From Marinilabiliales bacterium (GTDB lineage: Bacteria; Bacteroidota; Bacteroidia; Bacteroidales; BM523): a stretch of DNA of 8,686 bases. Location of the stretch: the NCBI GenBank assembly GCA_002869425.1, contig PKSZ01000467.1, positions 1 to 8,686 of the forward strand, written 5' to 3'. A program made the translations under genes and the position numbers. This document shows, piece by piece, positions 7,031-8,686 of the stretch (the stretch's first letter is position 1; every line of letters begins with the position of its first letter). Under the pieces are notes generated by a model. The model had not been told where the DNA came from, did not search any database, and saw only the letters and a list, made by a program, of their open reading frames with translations.

Positions 7031-8068
7031 TTAACTTGTTGCGCTTCTGGGTTTATAAAGTTTTTTTAGTTTTAATGCTTGCTTTTCAATGATATGCCAG
7101 GATAAATAAGCAAAACAAGCAGTAATTATCAACGAATATATAAACAACTCCAGATAGTTTAAATTAAAATAATATAAAAGTGTTTGTTGAACAGGGAATC
7201 CATAAATGTATATGCCATATGATAAATCGCCGATGGATTTGCCAATATTATTTACGTATGTTGTTGACCATGCTCCAAATGATATTACAAACAGAGGAAA
7301 AGATACAAAATGGAAATAATATAATGGTTTAACAAAGATTGTAAGTATAAAGAAAATAGAAAAGATAATAATATGTAATGGTTTAATTTTTTGATTTATT
7401 TCGAATGCAGCTAGCAATGCACCTGAAGTATAAAAAGTGCCTAAAAACAAAAGATCATACCCCTTTATTGAATAGAATCCATAAACCGATAATTCTTGAA
7501 TAAAAAATGTACGACCAAACCAAAGCAAAACAAATAAAAAAATCAGGCTTACTTTAATAAATGAATTCCTTCTAAAAAATATAAAAACTGCAGATAAAAT
7601 ATAGAAAAGAAATTCATATCGTAATGTCCATAAACAACCATTAATTGTTGGTTTATATGGATTGTTTTGAAATACTCCATCTATCTGCATTTGAATATTA
7701 AACAGAGATAAGTTATTTGGTAAATAGGTTTTAAATGATCTATTTGTGAGAATGCATCCGCTTCCATCATATAAAACAAGAGCAAGTATTAACGTAAATA
7801 TCAGAACAATAATCAAGGCAGGAAATATACGCAATATTCTTTTCCGGAAGTAGTCAATAAGGTTTTTACTTCTTTGTGCGCTTTGAAATATTAGATAACC
7901 ACTAATTACAAAAAAGGATGCAACCCCGATATATGACAACCCAAATCGTCCTGATGTTGAAAGACTTAACCAATCATTTTCTCCGAGGCCACTTAAAACA
8001 AAAGAGTGCGTAAGAACTACAAAAATTGCAAAAATCAATCGTAAAAAATCAAAATTATTTCGATGCAC
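7031..8068 (-). CDS. Membrane acyltransferase, acyltransferase 3 (OafA/YrhL-like) family
   Basis: This 345-residue integral inner-membrane protein has about ten hydrophobic segments, predicted to move an acyl group (often acetyl) onto a sugar of a surface glycan. Family landmarks are NNFDFLRLIFA at 4-14 with R10, the conserved H21 in VVLTHSF, GVASFFVISGYLIF at 48-61 (helix with the SGYLI motif), FRKRILRIFP at 74-83, NGCLWTLRYEFLFY at 143-156, and SYGIYIYGFPVQQ at 283-295. The final segment, WHIIEKQALKLKK (324-336), is the usual basic end, so the protein is complete and of normal length. The start is a GTG at 8068: the codon just before it is TAA, and no in-frame ATG precedes the conserved FDFLR motif. 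It follows the sulfotransferase by 58 nt and precedes the first GT2 gene by 1 nt. The acyl group and target sugar are unknown. Confidence 0.9.
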   Translation of the reverse strand: MHRNNFDFLRLIFAIFVVLTHSFVLSGLGENDWLSLSTSGRFGLSYIGVASFFVISGYLIFQSAQRSKNLIDYFRKRILRIFPALIIVLIFTLILALVLYDGSGCILTNRSFKTYLPNNLSLFNIQMQIDGVFQNNPYKPTINGCLWTLRYEFLFYILSAVFIFFRRNSFIKVSLIFLFVLLWFGRTFFIQELSVYGFYSIKGYDLLFLGTFYTSGALLAAFEINQKIKPLHIIIFSIFFILTIFVKPLYYFHFVSFPLFVISFGAWSTTYVNNIGKSIGDLSYGIYIYGFPVQQTLLYYFNLNYLELFIYSLIITACFAYLSWHIIEKQALKLKKLYKPRSATS

Positions 8069-8126
8069 TTATTTCTGTAATTAATTGATAATGTGACTTA
8101 AATTTGATATTTATAACAAATGCTAT

Positions 8127-8686
8127 TTATTTTAAAATTGAATATATAGAGTACAATTTGTTTAAAAAATGAAGTTTGTACATTTGAATATTCATGTTAC
8201 TTATGTCTGAAATTTTGCTTTGTAGTCTTTTAAATACATAGCTATAGAGCTTATTATCTGCATCATTGTGTTGATTAATAATACTAATTGTTTCAGTTGG
8301 TATTTCTTGTTTATTTGGTTTGTTGTTAGTGATGTTTAGAGATTTGTAGTATAGTTTATTAAAGTTCAAAGTGTTTTTCAAAAGTATTAAGGATTCATCG
8401 AAGAGCTCAATACAACCTACGAAAGTGAAATGTTTTTCGATGTTTTCTAGTGCTTTTTCCAGCATTAAATGAGGTTTGTCGTCAATTCCGCTTATCCACC
8501 TAACCTGGCAATTATTTACATCTCCTTCATTACAATTAATAACAAAATCTAAAAGAGTCCAGTTATTATTTTTTATGGTGTCATATAATCTGTGTTTAGG
8601 GTGATTGAGTACATAATAGTAGTATGAGATTATTCTACTTTCTGGTTTTCTAAGGAATGTAATGTATTTGAATGCTTGGTTGAAGA
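8127..8686 (-). CDS. Sulfotransferase family protein (C-terminal fragment, 5' end outside the window)
   Basis: An open frame enters at the right edge (first full codon at 8684) and runs 185 residues to a TAA at 8127, with no stop. Near the edge it encodes YITFLRKPESRIISYYYYV. This matches the 3'-phosphate-binding loop of PAPS-dependent sulfotransferases, in which an Arg and a Ser eight residues later (R12 and S20 of the fragment) contact the 3'-phosphate of PAPS. Downstream are QVRWISGIDD, FTFVGCIELFDESLILLK and a late NQHNDADNKLYSYV segment, the order seen in Golgi-type and bacterial sulfotransferase domains (Sulfotransfer_2-like). The ATG at 8465 is internal and would cut off the cofactor-binding loop, so it is not the start. 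The 5'-phosphosulfate loop lies outside the window. Probable role: sulfation of a glycan made by the adjacent cluster. Codon use is strongly AT-rich. Confidence 0.75.
   Translation of the reverse strand, partial: FNQAFKYITFLRKPESRIISYYYYVLNHPKHRLYDTIKNNNWTLLDFVINCNEGDVNNCQVRWISGIDDKPHLMLEKALENIEKHFTFVGCIELFDESLILLKNTLNFNKLYYKSLNITNNKPNKQEIPTETISIINQHNDADNKLYSYVFKRLQSKISDISNMNIQMYKLHFLNKLYSIYSILK

Noticed and set aside
8105..8124. Inverted repeat ATTTG/CAAAT in the gap between the sulfotransferase and acyltransferase genes
   Set aside because: It has five-base A/T-rich arms around a 10-nt loop, and no -7 box lies at a sensible distance. It is likely chance.
1..8686. Mobile element, CRISPR array, tRNA, toxin-antitoxin or defence system
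   Set aside because: I found no transposase, integrase, regular direct repeats with spacers, tRNA-like cloverleaf or defence-type domain on either strand. The gene content is metabolic and glycan-related.

Overview
The window looks like chromosomal DNA from a member of the Bacteroidota (Bacteroidetes). The evidence is low GC, weak Shine-Dalgarno sequences, an exact TAnnTTTG-type -7 box upstream of speA, and an arginine decarboxylase of the roughly 470-residue type that I associate with this phylum. Every gene I can support is on the minus strand, so transcription runs from high to low coordinates. The species cannot be fixed from the sequence alone.

Positions 1-2489 hold a compact polyamine operon. 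Its order in the direction of transcription is a fold-III PLP arginine decarboxylase (speA), an agmatinase (speB, overlapping speA by 4 bp), and the N-terminal 73 codons of a deoxyhypusine-synthase-like protein that leaves the window at base 1. The predicted flow is arginine to agmatine to putrescine, and then probably to a higher polyamine such as homospermidine made by the DHS-like enzyme. A -7 box at 2607-2614 and a leader of about 110 nt precede speA.

Positions 2661-8686 hold a surface-polysaccharide gene cluster. In the direction of transcription it contains the C-terminal 185 residues of a PAPS-dependent sulfotransferase (entering from the right edge), a membrane O-acyltransferase (acyltransferase 3 family), two tandem paralogous GT2 glycosyltransferases, a GT4 glycosyltransferase with a clean EX7E motif, and a second, more divergent GT4-like glycosyltransferase. 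Several junctions are translationally tight: 1 nt, a 4-bp overlap and 7 nt. Two 58-nt gaps interrupt the run, and the second carries a candidate internal promoter. Together the genes would assemble and decorate (acylate, sulfate) a capsule, O-antigen or exopolysaccharide repeat unit. No flippase, polymerase or export gene is inside the window.

There are no rRNA or tRNA genes, IS elements or CRISPR arrays, and no gene-free stretch longer than about 200 bases. The window is mostly ordinary. The points most worth a second look are the DHS homologue in the polyamine operon, the speA leader and its alternative in-frame start, the tandem GT2 pair, and the sulfotransferase, whose reading frame extends well upstream of its first ATG.
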